Source: Daucus carota subsp. sativus | Taxonomy: Eukaryota > Streptophyta > Magnoliopsida > Apiales > Apiaceae | NCBI RefSeq assembly: GCF_001625215.2 | Contig: NC_030384.2 | Span: 32,042,527 to 32,106,526 of the forward strand | Length of the DNA: 64,000 nucleotides | Direction of reading: 5' to 3' | Part shown: positions 34,766 to 47,311 of the stretch, piece after piece | Layout of the letters: the number at the start of each line of letters is the position of its first letter | Position numbering within the stretch: position 1 is the first letter of the stretch | The notes under the pieces: generated by a model | Databases searched by the model: none | Seen by the model: only the letters and a program-made list of their open reading frames with translations | What the model was told of the DNA's origin: nothing | Program-made: the position numbers and the translations under genes

Positions 34766-35311
34766 TTAATAATTCTTACTATATATTCCAACCACCACGT
34801 TTTTGTATGCCAAACAATTCAAAAGGGCAACTTTCAGAAGGTGGTGTCTGGTCATGTTCACATAAACCTGTCGCATTTTCAAATGTTTATGTACCTGGTG
34901 CACAAATCAATTAAAGATTACAAAAAAACTTGCTATACTTTTTACCCAAACCCACCTAGAACTGCCATCCAAAGGACCAATGCTAACAGTAAAATCTGCT
35001 CTACAGTACAAAATAAATCCATACTTTTTCTATGAAAAGAAACCAAATGTAGAACTACTACAACATCTCAGTTAGACCAGTGAATCAATTCTGATGTATC
35101 TTCACTGCCTGCCAAAAGTTGACCTGAATAGTTAGGTAAACAATTTATAATAACTCAGACAAGGAGATGAAAGCATTTGCTTCCATCTGTGGTCTTTTAG
35201 AGGATCATGCATCCTCCAATTTAGGACAAGGTGCATCTCATCTAGTGAGAGGGTAATTTTTGTGTATGTTTTTCTTTTCTTCCTGATAAACACCTTTGCT
35301 ATATCCTCCAA

Positions 35312-38300
35312 TCAGACTCCTTGATCAGCTGCAGCAGCCAATCTCTGCCACGTCTGTTCCCGCATCTCTTCCAACTCCGCAGCCCTAGCCTCTTTCTCCG
35401 CAAACTGCTTTTCACATTCCTCAAAAAGCTCAGCATCCATTTCCAAAAACAGCTTTCGAACATTTACTGTTAGCCCATTGATTGCTTGATTCCAATGGGA
35501 CTTGATATTCCTTTCAAGTGCCTCAAATATGATTGGCAAGATTACATTACGATTTTGTGAAATTAGGGCGACAATGTGCTCATTATTCCACAAAAAGAGA
35601 GTTCGTTCTGCAACCTGCAAGGGAAAGGGGCTTTGCTATTACAACTTTCAGATTGTAGGTTTACAAAAAAAGAGGAACCAGAAGCATAATTGACATATAG
35701 ATTCAATGCAAAAAGATACTCTATTTAAAATTATCAGATATGTAGCAACCTGGCCATATATACTTCGTCCAAATACAACTCCCCCTCCCATCCCCAACAG
35801 CACTGCCAATCCATAAATATATTTTACTTGGTGGACATAGCAAGTTACTATCCGATTTTATGACTAGAGACATTATCTCACAGGAAAAAAAAATGACTAA
35901 AGCCTAAAACATTAATAATTTAAATGTTATAGAATATAGATGAGTTCAATATGATTCAGTTAATATGATAACACTGAAATAATACTAGAGCCATTATTAT
36001 CCGATTTTATGACTATCGACATTATCTCACAGAAAAAAAATGATTAATTAATAATTTAAATGTTATAGATGACTTCAATATGATTCAGTTAATATGATTA
36101 TCAACTAATACTAAAGCCATTATAACTTTAAAGACCATAGACCAAGGAAAACTACTGGTAATCAAATCTTCCATTATTAATTTTCTATTGTTCAGTAACC
36201 TTCATTCTAACCTTATAATAATAAAATATTTAGCTCAAAAACTACTAAAGCGGTGCTGAAAATATTGCAATTGTTATTTATCTGATTCTGAAGGTCCAAA
36301 CTCGACACGTACAAATGCATATTAGTGCAAAATAGAATATACGTCTCTCCATAAAGTGGAATATAAAACACTTAACTAAAGGTAAAGAAATTTAAAGAAC
36401 TCTGGTTAGGCCTTCTGTATGGTCTTACTGAGCTGAGTGATTGCTCGCTATCTGGCATGAAAGGGTGTCTGAATACAAAAGTATACAATACGAACTTAAA
36501 TGGAAACAAATAGTCCTAGGGCCTACTCATTCATAATCATTATTTGCAGAGACGTCACCCACTAGATTTAGTAAAAAGCAAATTTCCGTTGGAATCTACT
36601 GCAATGAAATAAACTACCAGTACGAATTCAAGTGAAAAAATAAGAGACCATATTATATAATATGCATCAGGATAACAGTACAAAAGGGGTCGGACTTTAA
36701 ATCATATGGGGAGAAATTTGTCAGGGTCGTTTGACCAAAATACATGCATAAACAGAGCAACAATGAGATTACACTGGCAAGTGTTACTGCAATGAAGTCA
36801 AATTCCGATGGTGGCTTCCCATCAGATCAGAGGCCAGGTCTTAATTTGCTAATTATTAACTCCTTGAGTTTCATATCAAAAGTTTATACTCAACTGAACA
36901 GAAATATCATAGATTTTTTCTGCAGGTTAAATAAGCTTTGTCATGAAGTGACTATGACTATTAATGGTTATTAAATATTTCCTCTATTCCTTGTTAAATG
37001 CCTATTTGACTTCTTCACTCATATTGGGGTAAAAAAAATAACTCATAAAACAGTCTCACAAAAATAACATATCTGGCTATGTCTTTTTTCAACTCAGTAT
37101 GCATAAAAATGATCAAATAGAAGAAGTATCTTTACTCTAAATAAGAAAAAATAAAATGAATCATCTGAACAGTAACAAGAGTAGAGTAGACCATGCTAAA
37201 AAAGTAATATACTAATTAAACTAAATCTAATTCGCATAACCACCATAGTAGTTAAGTAAGATTTGATCATTATAAACTTTACAGTGAACATAAAGTGTGA
37301 CAAAAATGACAAAGAAAAAATTAAAATAAATTGCGAAAATGACATATGCTAGCTATACAGTAGTCCGTACAATCCTTTACGAATTTCAAGCAACATTTTG
37401 AGAAGACAAAAGCAGAAACCTCATCATTCATCCCAAAAGACCAAACTAAAGCAACCTCATGTGACCATATTACTAATCCAACTCAGGGTATGTAATACAA
37501 TTTAATGCAGAATATTCAAAAACATGCACTACATTTTTACCCCCTTATTCCTTTTTTAGTTCGGAAATGAGTATCTACTAACAGCACATCAGAAATGATG
37601 AACTAAGAAAAATCGACAAAAACATAAACAGATAAAGGATAAGTTTTTTTCCACTGAACAAGTATAATATTCATCAGCTATATCCCGAATCTCTAGAGAA
37701 CACCTAAGCAGAATCTCCACATAAGAACATAATCTCAGCAAAAAAACATCTAAAGAAATAAGACCCATGAACAAAGCAAAAGGCGAAAAAAACAAGAAGT
37801 GAAATAAAGCTCCATACCAGACATATACCAGCTTATGACATAACATAAAAGGTTATTTAACATACCTTCAATTACTACATTATAGCGGTATAGAAAGCCC
37901 GTGATACTGATGTCATGAATGTGGAAAAAAAACATAGACACGTCAACCATGACTAAAATCCATAGAAATGCTACGGCAGCATGAGCATAGGACATAAAAA
38001 ATTTCATAAAGAGCAAAGCTGTTCAAATATACTATGAAGCACATAAAGAAAAGAAGTAAAGTAGCAAGGTTTAATTGGCAGGTCTTCTATAACATACAAA
38101 AATTATAGATCATAGACCCTTGACTTTAAAGTTTCACACACCTGGAAGTTGGGGCTTGTTAGGCAGCGGCGTAGCTGTTTGAAGAGTAAAACCATGCAAC
38201 GTTGGAATTCAGCTGCTTGTGTTGCTTCTAGAACTTCCTCAAGCTCGTTAAGGAAAAGAATTTCTTTTTGACAATTAGTGACTGGCCAGTACTTCAACAA

Positions 38301-39293
38301 ACCCCTAATAACAGTTTCTGCCAATTTGTAGTCCTTTTCAACAAACTGAGTTATGCAATAAGCGAGCTGCTGATGATAGAAGCCAACAGTCTTAGGTTTG
38401 TGAAGGGGTATGAGTGCCCGGACAAGAAATAACTTATGCTCCTCTTTCATAGGCAGGGCAAACCCATTAATTATGCTTCCAAGAATCTCCAATAGCTCGC
38501 CAATACCACTGTGTCTCTCAGTCTCATATATAAATCGATAGAATATGTTATTGATTCCTTTCCTAATAAATGGGCGGTGCACCATGAACTTTCCATATAT
38601 ACGATGGAGAATAGTCTTCAGATATTCCCTCTCCCGCGGATCCTCCGAGTCAAATAAATCAAGCAATTTCAGCACAAAGGAATGATCAATGTACCGTTTG
38701 GCAATCTTAGTATCCGTGTCCCCAGACACAATGTACCGCAAAAGCAACTCATAAACAAGCTGCAAGTGTGGCCATGAAGGCTCAAGAAAGGGCTCATCCT
38801 CCTCCGGCTCCAAATTCTCAGACCCTGTATTCTCATGTGCTGCAGGCGGTAACGACCTAAATATATTAACAGAAATCATCCGCACCATTTCCTCCTGATT
38901 ACTCTCAGTTATCTTAATCGAACCCGCCTGCACAAAATCAATAAGCTCCACAAGCGACTGCCTCTTAATTTCCTTCTCCCTCACCATCTTCATCATATCC
39001 GCAAACTCAAACTGGAAATAACAAACTTGCACTTTCCGCAAAAACAAACCCTGCCTTTCCCCTGCCGGAACATCCTTAAACATAGGGAGTGTCTCGATGT
39101 TCCCAGGCAAAGGCGGTGCAGTTGCCGCCGCAACCGAACCCCCAGCCGTCTGCTGAGGCTCCGAATTAGGCTGAACACCGCCTCTCGAGGCATGATTCAC
39201 CACAACATCAGGCGTCGAAACAGAACCAGGATGCCGATTACCATCAGATTTCGAAACCTTTTGTTGCCCACGCTTTATAATCTTATTAAACAT
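35312..39293 (-). CDS. PP2A regulatory subunit B' (B56 family)
   Basis: Exon 1 is 39293-38142 (384 codons) and exon 2 is 35614-35312 (TGA), joined in phase 0 at ...[19 protein letters not shown] across a 2.5-kb intron, giving 484 residues, the usual size of plant B' subunits. The MFNKIIKRG...KVSKSD start and low-complexity N-terminal 70 residues are followed by a continuous B56 HEAT-like superhelix (about 75-480) with conserved blocks [35 protein letters not shown] and [20 protein letters not shown]' subunits target the PP2A A/C core to phospho-substrates, including hormone and stress signalling components. Both exons are intact. The N-terminus resembles the B'alpha/beta branch, but the isoform is not certain. 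A likely 5' UTR intron lies at about 39368-39484, with acceptor TTATCAG on the minus strand. Confidence 0.93.
35848..36122. repeat. Tandem duplication of about 148 bp in the B' intron
   Basis: ATCCGATTTTATGACTA through CATTATCTCACAG, then ATAATTTAAATGTTATAGA and TTCAATATGATTCAGTTAAT, occurs twice with small indels. It is intronic and non-coding. Confidence 0.6.
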
Positions 39294-39599
39294 AATTCCG
39301 AAACAAACAAACCCTAAAAATCTAATCTTCTAGCAACACTTGAGAATAAATCAAGGAATCATCTCACCTGATAAGTACCAGCAAGTGTTCACATATCAAT
39401 AACAATTACAAAACACAGATTTAATAAAAATTCGACACAAGAAATCTGCATATAAATACAAATACGTGTTGAGAAAATTGTACCGGCGGTGAATTTAGCG
39501 ACGACGGAGATGATCGATCGGCGAAATGCAAGCGAGTTGATCGGCGAGAAAAAACATGTATGTGTGTGTTTTGTATGTATATGAGAGAGAGAGGGGCTA

Positions 39600-40206
39600 A
39601 GGACTGGGAGATGTTAATGGATCCAAATGATTACATTTTTACCTCTTTAAACGTTTTCCGTCAATAACTTAATTCTCGAAATTTTTTTATTAAAAGGAAT
39701 TGCCGATAATATATGGAATCAGATTTTTGTTGGATTAAATTGGGAATTTTTGAGCATTTTTTTTTAAAAAGTAGTAATCGTAAAGCCTATCCAAGTTGTT
39801 AAGATTTGCTCTTGCTTCAATCCGCTTTTTCTTTTTCATGTTTATTGAGAAGATTTGAAATCTGATTATCGTATCCAAAATTTAAATTTCCAATAATGGA
39901 TAAAAACACAATTTGAGTAATTTTTTTACTCAACATACATGGAAAATATATTACAGTTCTATCCTTTACTAAAATAGTTAAATAATTAAATATTAGTATA
40001 TTAGTACATAGGTTTATGCCAGCTAGACTAGGTCTTATCCTGAATAATTTTTATCCTTTATATAAACGAAATTTGGAAAACAAATTATTTTGTTTTCAAT
40101 AAAATGTATATTCGTCCATTCTATTTAAAATATTCCTATTTGCCACATCATTAACTTGGTTAAAAGAATACGTTCACTTTATAAAAATAGGTACAACAAG
40201 TTGACA
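39600..40206. other. Promoter region of the PP2A B' gene and spacer
   Basis: Upstream DNA of the minus-strand B' gene. A GA/GT-rich leader lies at about 39550-39600. Nothing else was recognised before the Helitron. Confidence 0.4.
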
Positions 40207-43200
40207 TCAATACCCTTTATTAATAAGCGAAACCACTTTTCGGTGGAACATCGGTACCAAAAGTACCAAAATTTGGTCACTTTCATATTGATTAGGATTT
40301 TATAGTCATTGTTATATTATTATCAAAAGACTTTTATATTGAATATAATTTTATTATTAAAGACCTCAATATTTATTAGGACAGTGAAAGACTTCTGTAT
40401 TGATTAGAATTTTATTATTAAAAACTTCAATATTGATTAGGATAATGTAATATAAATTTTTTATTTAATAACAACAATCATTATATAATTATGAAAAGAT
40501 TTTCATATTATTAGGATTTTATACTTATTATTATACATTTTTAGGATTTTATAATTATTATTATACAATTATGAAAAGACTTCTATATTGATTCGAATTT
40601 TATTAATAAAATTTTCAATATTGGTTAAGATTATTATACTACTATAAAAAACTTCTATTGTGTTTAGGGTTTTGTAATATAACATTTATCCTATTCGCAC
40701 AGTAAAATCGCTAACAATTTAACTTATGTAACAGTTCTATAAAAATCATATCAAAAATTGGCTATCATCATATTAATTTTTATTTAACAATTATTATCTA
40801 TTATCAAAAAACTTCTATATTTGACAGGATTTTGTATTATAACAATTATCTTATTAATAAAAATATGTTACCAACAAAATTATTTGTTTTAATTTTTTAA
40901 AACTCAAATAATTTAATATACATAACAACTCTAGAAATCTTTTATCATGCTTCAGAGTTCAAATAAATAAGGAGTTCATATTGATATTAATATAATATCC
41001 TATCAATAGAATAATAATGTCAACGAAATTATTCGTTTTAATTTTTAAAACTCATACAATTTAATTTACGAAAAAAATTTATAAAACTTCTATCGTATTT
41101 CAGAATTAATATAAACAAGATTCAGTATTGATACCAAAGTAACAAAAAAATTGGTCATATATTTTTTAATAATAATAATTATTATCATTCAATGTTTTTC
41201 AGAAGATTGAGATAAAGACGAATAAGGCGGTGGTAACACTGACTTGATGAAAAGTTAAAAAAATAAGTCATTGTCCATATTGCAACATATAATAAAAGAA
41301 CAAAAACTCTAGACATACGTCAAATATTCGTTTTAATTTTTAAAACTCATGCACTTTAATTTACAGAGCAAATCTATAAAACTTCTATCGTATTTCAGAA
41401 TTAAAATAAACAAGATTCAATATTGATACCAAAGTACCAAAAAATTTGGTCATATATTTTTTAATAATTATTATTATTATCATTCAATAATAATGTCAAC
41501 GAAATTATTCGTTTTAATTTTTAAAACTCATACACTTTAAATTACGAAACAAATCTATAAAACTTCTATCAATAGAATAATAATGTCAACGAAATTATTC
41601 GTTTTAATTTTTAAAACTCATACACTTTAAATTACGAAACAAATCTATAAAACTTCTATCCTATATCAGAATTAAAATAAACAAGATTCGATATTGATAC
41701 CAAAGTACCAAAAAGGCTACGTACCTGTTAAACGATAAGCGCTACGCTCTACCAGATCGGATCCAATCAAAGCTGTTCGTCAAACTTGGTCATTTATTTT
41801 TTAATAATAATTATTATTATCATTCAGTGCTTTTTAGAAGATTGCGATAAAGACGAATAAGGCGGTGGTAACACCGACTTGACAAATGGAAACTTAAAAA
41901 AATGAAGTCATTGTACATATGCCACATATAATAAAAAAACCGAAACTCTAGACTTGCGTCAAATATTCGTTTTAATTTTTAAAACTCATACAATTTAATT
42001 TACGAAACAAATCTATAAAATTTCAATCATATTTCAGAATTAAAATAAACAAGATTCGATATTGATACCAAAGTACCAAAAAAACTTGGTCATTTATTTT
42101 TTAATAATAATAATTATTATCAGTTAGTGTTTTTCAGAAGATTGCGATAAAGACGAATAAGGCGGTGGCAACACTGACTTGACAAATGGAAACTCAAACA
42201 AAATGAAGTCATTATCCATATTGCAACATATAATAAAAGAACTGAAATTCTGGACATACGTCAAATATTCGTTTTAATTTTTAAAACTCATACACTTTAA
42301 ATTACGAAACAAATCTATAAAACTTCTATCATATATCAGAATTAAAATAAACAAGATTCGATATTGATACCAAAGTACCAAAAAACTTGGTCATTTATTT
42401 TTTAATAATAATTATTATTATCATTCAGTGCTTTTTAGAAGATTGCGATAAAGACGAATAAGGCGGTGACAACACTGACTTGACAAATGGAAACTTAAAA
42501 AAATGAAGTCATTGTTCATATGCCAAATATAATAAAAGAACAGAAACTCTAGACATACGTCAAATATTCGTTTTAATTTTTAAAACTCATACAATTTAAT
42601 TTACGAAACAAATCTATAAAATTTCAATCATATTTCAGAATTAAAACAAACAAGATTCGATATTGATACCAAAGTACCAAAAAAACTTGGTCATTTATTT
42701 TTTAATAATAATAATTATTATCAGTTAGTGTTTTTCAGAAGATTGCGGTAAGGACGAATAAGGCGGTGGCAACACTGACTTGACAAATAGAAACTCAAAG
42801 AAAATGAAGTCATTATCCATATTGCAACATATAATAAAAGAATCGAAACTCTAGACATACGTCAAGATATTTGATATCAAATCATTATTCTACTTGTGAG
42901 TTATATTTTAGAACATATATAATGTTTAGTGATTTATAATATAATTGTTTTTATCTTTTGATTGCAATGATTATATTGTAAAACATAACATGTAAACTGT
43001 CAGATGTTTACAAATATTGTAGACTAAAAAAATTAAAATTGAAACGAGTAGAGTATTTTTAAATAATTTTGGACAACAATACTCTTATTTTGTGGACTCC
43101 ATAACAATGACCCATATTATTATGAAATAAATTTAAAATATGATCAAATTTTAATATATAGAAAGTCTTATATTAAATAACAATAATTTAAATATCATTT

Positions 43201-43326
43201 AAAAACAAAATTTAAATAGGTATAATAAAAATATAATAATGTAATTAAAAAAGACATTATTCTTCCAATAAATAACAAATTTTAAGATTTTATTTCAACC
43301 CGTGCTTGGCACGGGCTATCAACTAG
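40207..43326 (+). mobile_element. Non-autonomous Helitron, copy 2 of an inverted pair
   Basis: It begins TCAATACCCTTTATTAATAA after host A (40206) and ends with hairpin CCCGTGCTTGGCACGGG, CTATCAACTAG and host T (43327). Length is 3120 bp, one base shorter than copy 1 (17510-20630), to which it is almost identical in reverse orientation. I noticed a single substitution (a C/T in the segment near 41938). It carries the same array of about 300-bp units and the same 67-bp foreign insert (about 41715-41783). No transposase or helicase gene. Confidence 0.88.
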
Positions 43327-43807
43327 TTTTTATTAAAAAAACTAAATTCCAAATAGTAAATTAAAATATAGGTACAATAGAAGCCTCAAGATTTTATAGA
43401 TATACCAACCCAAGCTTCTGAAACTCGAAAATACCCATTTGTCCAACAAGTCATAAGCAGGATTTAAATTAAAAATAAGCAATAAACTGATTTAAAATTT
43501 TGGAATATTTTTTCAGTGACTTAATTTTCAAACTTTTTGTCATAAAAAATATTTATAAGTCATAAATTATTCATAAATCGATTTTTTTATCAATTATAAC
43601 ATTTTTAAATTATTCATAAATCATTAATAAATTAAAATTATCAAAACAGTTCAGTGACAATTGCTAAGCTCCTGATCCACGTGCTATTGATATGCTTGCT
43701 TATGCATTTTGTGCTATGAAAACTGAAACACATTTCAAGCCATAATCTATGGTGATAATATTCAAATTTCAAGCTGCAGGGTGACAAGTAATGAAGCATA
43801 CATTTTA
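43327..43807. other. Spacer between Helitron and SINE
   Basis: AT-rich sequence. No gene or element ends recognised. Confidence 0.4.
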
Positions 43808-43982
43808 TTTTTTTTAAACCGGGATCGGGGCCAGCTTGACTAATCCGATTACGCTATTAGCACACTAATACCCTCGAGTATGGTAGCCCATCTACTCCCG
43901 AAGTGCCCAGGAAATCGAACTTGTGACCTCAAGACAGCAAGCGTTAAGCGCTGTCCAACCATTGCTGACACCCCGTGGGGGT
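43808..43982 (-). mobile_element. tRNA-derived SINE
   Basis: On the minus strand a GGGGTGTCAGCAATGGTTGG head (A-box-like) is followed about 45 nt later by GGTCACAAGTTCGATTTCC (B-box), a GC-rich body and a 3' tail GGTTTAAAAAAAATAAAA. Imperfect flanking repeats TACATTTTA (about 43799-43807) and TACATTCTTA (43983-43992) fit a target-site duplication. It sits about 50 bp past the stop codon of the transporter gene in the same orientation, so it probably lies in its 3' UTR. Confidence 0.7.
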
Positions 43983-44029
43983 TACATTCTTACGGTAAAC
44001 ATAAAAGTGACCTTAACAAATTTCTCAAA

Positions 44030-45811
44030 CTAACTTTTCCTTTCTGAAACCACTTCTCCTGTACAAGACTCCTCTTTAAATTTCTTGTACACATCCCCTT
44101 TGTAAAAACTTCTTGTTCTGATCACCAAAACATACGAAACCACACTCCCAAACAATGTCACTGCCGCTATTACAATGAACGTGAATCTATAACACACTTC
44201 ACCCGAGCATGTCAACTCCTTTCCTGCTTGCCGAACAAGCTGTTTAGCAGCCAGCTGTCTGATTGCCTCGCTGTCGTAAATATGGCCCGCCATTTTCACA
44301 TTTAAAACATAGGCCCCCACGGGGCTCGCCAAGGCCCCGATTTGGAACAAAGTGGAGTAGTATTTAAGCCCGAATAGTTCAGATATTATTGCGAAGACTA
44401 ATGGATTTTGTGCTCCGAAGCAGAATCCAATGAGCACGGAAGAAATGTAGAGAGAATTCGGGACAGCAAAGGCGATAAGGAGATGGCCAATACAAGTTAA
44501 GAGAAGCACCAATGTGAGCATCAGGGGGCGCGGGAAATTGTATTTTTTTAACAACATTTCTGATGAAAAACCTGCAGAGACGCGTCCTAGATAGTTCCAT
44601 ATGCTGACGAGTGACACGAATGTTGTGATGCTTTTAGCTGAGTAGCCTGAGGACTGACCAATTTGGCCTAAATTGTCAATTGCAGTCAATGTACCCCCCA
44701 TGCCACAACACGTGGCAACAAATAAAAGTAACATGTCAATGCTACAAATTCCTTGCAATATTGTGAAATCCTCGCCTCTTTGCGGTGACTTGAATGCCTT
44801 GATTATTGAAGAAAATGGTTTTTCAGGGCTGTTCCCAGCTTCTGCATTAGCCGATTCTGGCAAGAGCTCCTGTTGTGACACCGGGCCAGCAGGCTTGTCT
44901 GTTGAAGATGGTTTTTCGGTAAATACTTGTAACTGGTTTGAAGGATTAGTTAACAATTGCTTCTTAGTTTTCCACTGGCTCAACTCTTCTCTGACAACGA
45001 AATTGAGTGGAGCAAAGAGAAGAATGAGAACACAAATGGTTGCCCCGCCATATTCAAGCCTACTGAAGGCAACTCTCTTCTGGAATATAATCATGACCAT
45101 GAGGAATCCAGCTAAACCAAGTGAAATGTACAATAGATTAAAGAAAATATTGGCCTCATTTTTGTCTCGAGCAACTTTTATGATTCGGAAAGTTGGTAGA
45201 AAGAGGATTGAAACCAGAGCCGGCAGCCAAGCAATAAGTAATATAACGGATTTTGTGTCACTCCCGTACATGGCATGATAAATTTGTGTGATAATTGCAC
45301 CGCTTAAGCCTATGTAGCCCTTGAAAAGGCCTAGTACAATGCCTCGGCTCTCAGGGAAATTCTTGACGGTTGTAATGAGGGAACCGGTGCTTGCAAAAGC
45401 TTGTGAATCAGCTCCGATCCATATGTATAAACACAGCTGCCAGACCTGGGGTTTAGCTGTGTGGCCAGTGACTGCAAGCCAGATCATGAAATAGCCAGTG
45501 AAGTTCATGACGGCACCAATGACTAGGAGAATCCACGGGGGTGTGAATTCATTGATTAGGCCGGAGATTATTCCAAGGTTTCCACCTAAGTCTTTAAAGA
45601 AGCTGACAAGATTTAAGGTTGTTTGGTCGTAGCCTAGAGAGGATTTAATGTCATTGGAGTAGAGACCGAACATGAAGCTTGAACCGTTCACAGACATGAT
45701 CAAGCTTGTGGCGAAGATTGTGAACCAACGGCCCTTGACAACGTGAAATCCTAAGCTTATTTTCTCTTGCCAAGCAGAAGCACATCCGCCATTGCTATTG
45801 CCCATCTTCAT
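44030..45811 (-). CDS. NFD4-like nodulin/major-facilitator transporter
   Basis: A single-exon 593-residue polytopic membrane protein. The N-terminal half (about 18-265) is the nodulin-like domain, with GRWFTIFATSLIMSVNGSSF, KSSLGYDQTTLNLVSFFKDL and GNLGIISGLINEF, then FPESRGIVLGLFKGYIGLSG. A hydrophilic loop of about 90 residues (Ser/Pro/Glu-rich) precedes the C-terminal MFS half, with CCGMGGTLTAIDNLGQIGQS, SIWNYLGRVSAGFSSEMLL and GFCFGAQNPLVFAIISELFG. About 12 membrane segments are evident. The family includes NUCLEAR FUSION DEFECTIVE 4 and many uncharacterised plant paralogues; the substrate is unknown. A second ATG two codons in could also serve as start. A long antisense ORF (44673-45278) is a shadow of this gene. 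Confidence 0.92.
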   Translation of the reverse strand: MKMGNSNGGCASAWQEKISLGFHVVKGRWFTIFATSLIMSVNGSSFMFGLYSNDIKSSLGYDQTTLNLVSFFKDLGGNLGIISGLINEFTPPWILLVIGAVMNFTGYFMIWLAVTGHTAKPQVWQLCLYIWIGADSQAFASTGSLITTVKNFPESRGIVLGLFKGYIGLSGAIITQIYHAMYGSDTKSVILLIAWLPALVSILFLPTFRIIKVARDKNEANIFFNLLYISLGLAGFLMVMIIFQKRVAFSRLEYGGATICVLILLFAPLNFVVREELSQWKTKKQLLTNPSNQLQVFTEKPSSTDKPAGPVSQQELLPESANAEAGNSPEKPFSSIIKAFKSPQRGEDFTILQGICSIDMLLLFVATCCGMGGTLTAIDNLGQIGQSSGYSAKSITTFVSLVSIWNYLGRVSAGFSSEMLLKKYNFPRPLMLTLVLLLTCIGHLLIAFAVPNSLYISSVLIGFCFGAQNPLVFAIISELFGLKYYSTLFQIGALASPVGAYVLNVKMAGHIYDSEAIRQLAAKQLVRQAGKELTCSGEVCYRFTFIVIAAVTLFGSVVSYVLVIRTRSFYKGDVYKKFKEESCTGEVVSERKS

Positions 45812-47311
45812 GTTTCTTTTATTTAGTTTTGGCTATTAGTATAGTAATCCCTGAGACATAATCAATCTCAAATTTAGGTTTAGTTTGTTATTGTGGCAGC
45901 AGGAAGATTATGCAAGAAAAGGAAGCTCACAAGTGTTTCAAAAATATATGACAAATACTGAAGAGAAGGATGGGGCAAGGATTGTGAAGGTACATACTGT
46001 AGTTTCTGGAGAACTTTTAAGAAATATAAGTGTGGTGTTAGAAACAACATTAAATTTTTTAGAATGTACTAATACAAGTACAACCAGTTTGAACCTTCGA
46101 CGGTACTGAATCTGGTCCAAAGCACAACCATCCAATTGGTATAGAGAAAGTGACATAGATTATTTGGTAAATTTTGTATAATTATGACATATCCATAAAT
46201 AAATTGCCAGGTTTGTCAAGAGAGTGATATATACAAATAATAAGATCATTATTTTTGTTTTTGTCATCATGCTTATTATTATTATTCCAAAACTTATTGT
46301 GAAGATACATAATGATTAGAGAAGGCTACTGAAAATTCAGAAAATACGCTGGTGCCTGTATTAGTAATGTTAGACTTATGCAGGCCGGCCAAAAGTATTA
46401 AATGAAGATTCTTTGTTGCCAGTCTTGAATTGAGATTGATAATCAATCCTCTGAAAATTTAGCCAACATGACAATATGTTTGCTTTTAAGTTACTGGATG
46501 TTTTAACATTCTGAATGTTGAATCTTGTGCTAGTTTTGAGAAAATTAGTGCCTCGTTTTTCAATCTTAGCTTGGCTATGGATAGGCTGCATGTTTATATA
46601 CTGCAGAAACTTACAAGATCACTTGTGAACTTTAGTACGTTTTATTATTTCTAAACTTGTATAGTTGGAACTGTGCTGGATGCCTGCAGATAAATTATAG
46701 ACAAGGAACCAAGACAGTAACATGCATAATGTATTGCTCTCGAGCTTGTTTATAAACAAAAGTCCAGTAGTTAGAGGAACGTAAGAACAAATGGATCATG
46801 ACAGTTCTAGTAACACAAAGTTCGAAGCAAGAACAAATAGATCAGGACAAATGTATAAGATAGGCACTTGCTACACAAAAGAGTTTAGAAATAGTTAAAC
46901 TTATAGGACTGCACTCTCTCTAGCACTCGTCTAACATATATCCACATTGTAGTTATTAATTGTTCTTTGTGCTGCCATGGATTCTACATGGACAAATGTA
47001 CTTTAGCTCTGAGCTCTATGCAACCACAATTGTTCTAAATATGCACTGATGCATTGTGATATATTATTGTGGAAATTGAATACTTATTGATTTTCACTTG
47101 CTTATAAGCCTATAATATATAATATCCAAGTCAATGATAAAGCAGGCCGGCCTTTTCTATCAGCCCTATATTCTTATTGAACCTTGTTAGAGAAATCAAT
47201 AACTAATGCACATATATATGATGTACAGTATATATATTGCAAGACTAAATAACAAGTAGATAATTGTCTTGAGGGGCAAGATTAAGCATATTAGGTTGAT
47301 CAGGCATTGGT
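45812..47311. other. Divergent promoter region
   Basis: This 1.5-kb spacer separates two divergently transcribed genes. TATATATATTGC at about 47228-47240 is a TATA-box candidate for the downstream gene. No coding sequence was recognised. Confidence 0.4.

Noticed and set aside
17510-43326. Large inverted repeat as a plastid-genome inverted repeat
   Set aside because: Arms are only 3.1 kb, carry Helitron termini and no plastid genes, and nuclear intron-bearing genes lie between them.
44673-45278. 201-codon plus-strand ORF
   Set aside because: It lies antisense to the intronless NFD4-like gene, whose protein has a full family match; the antisense product has none.
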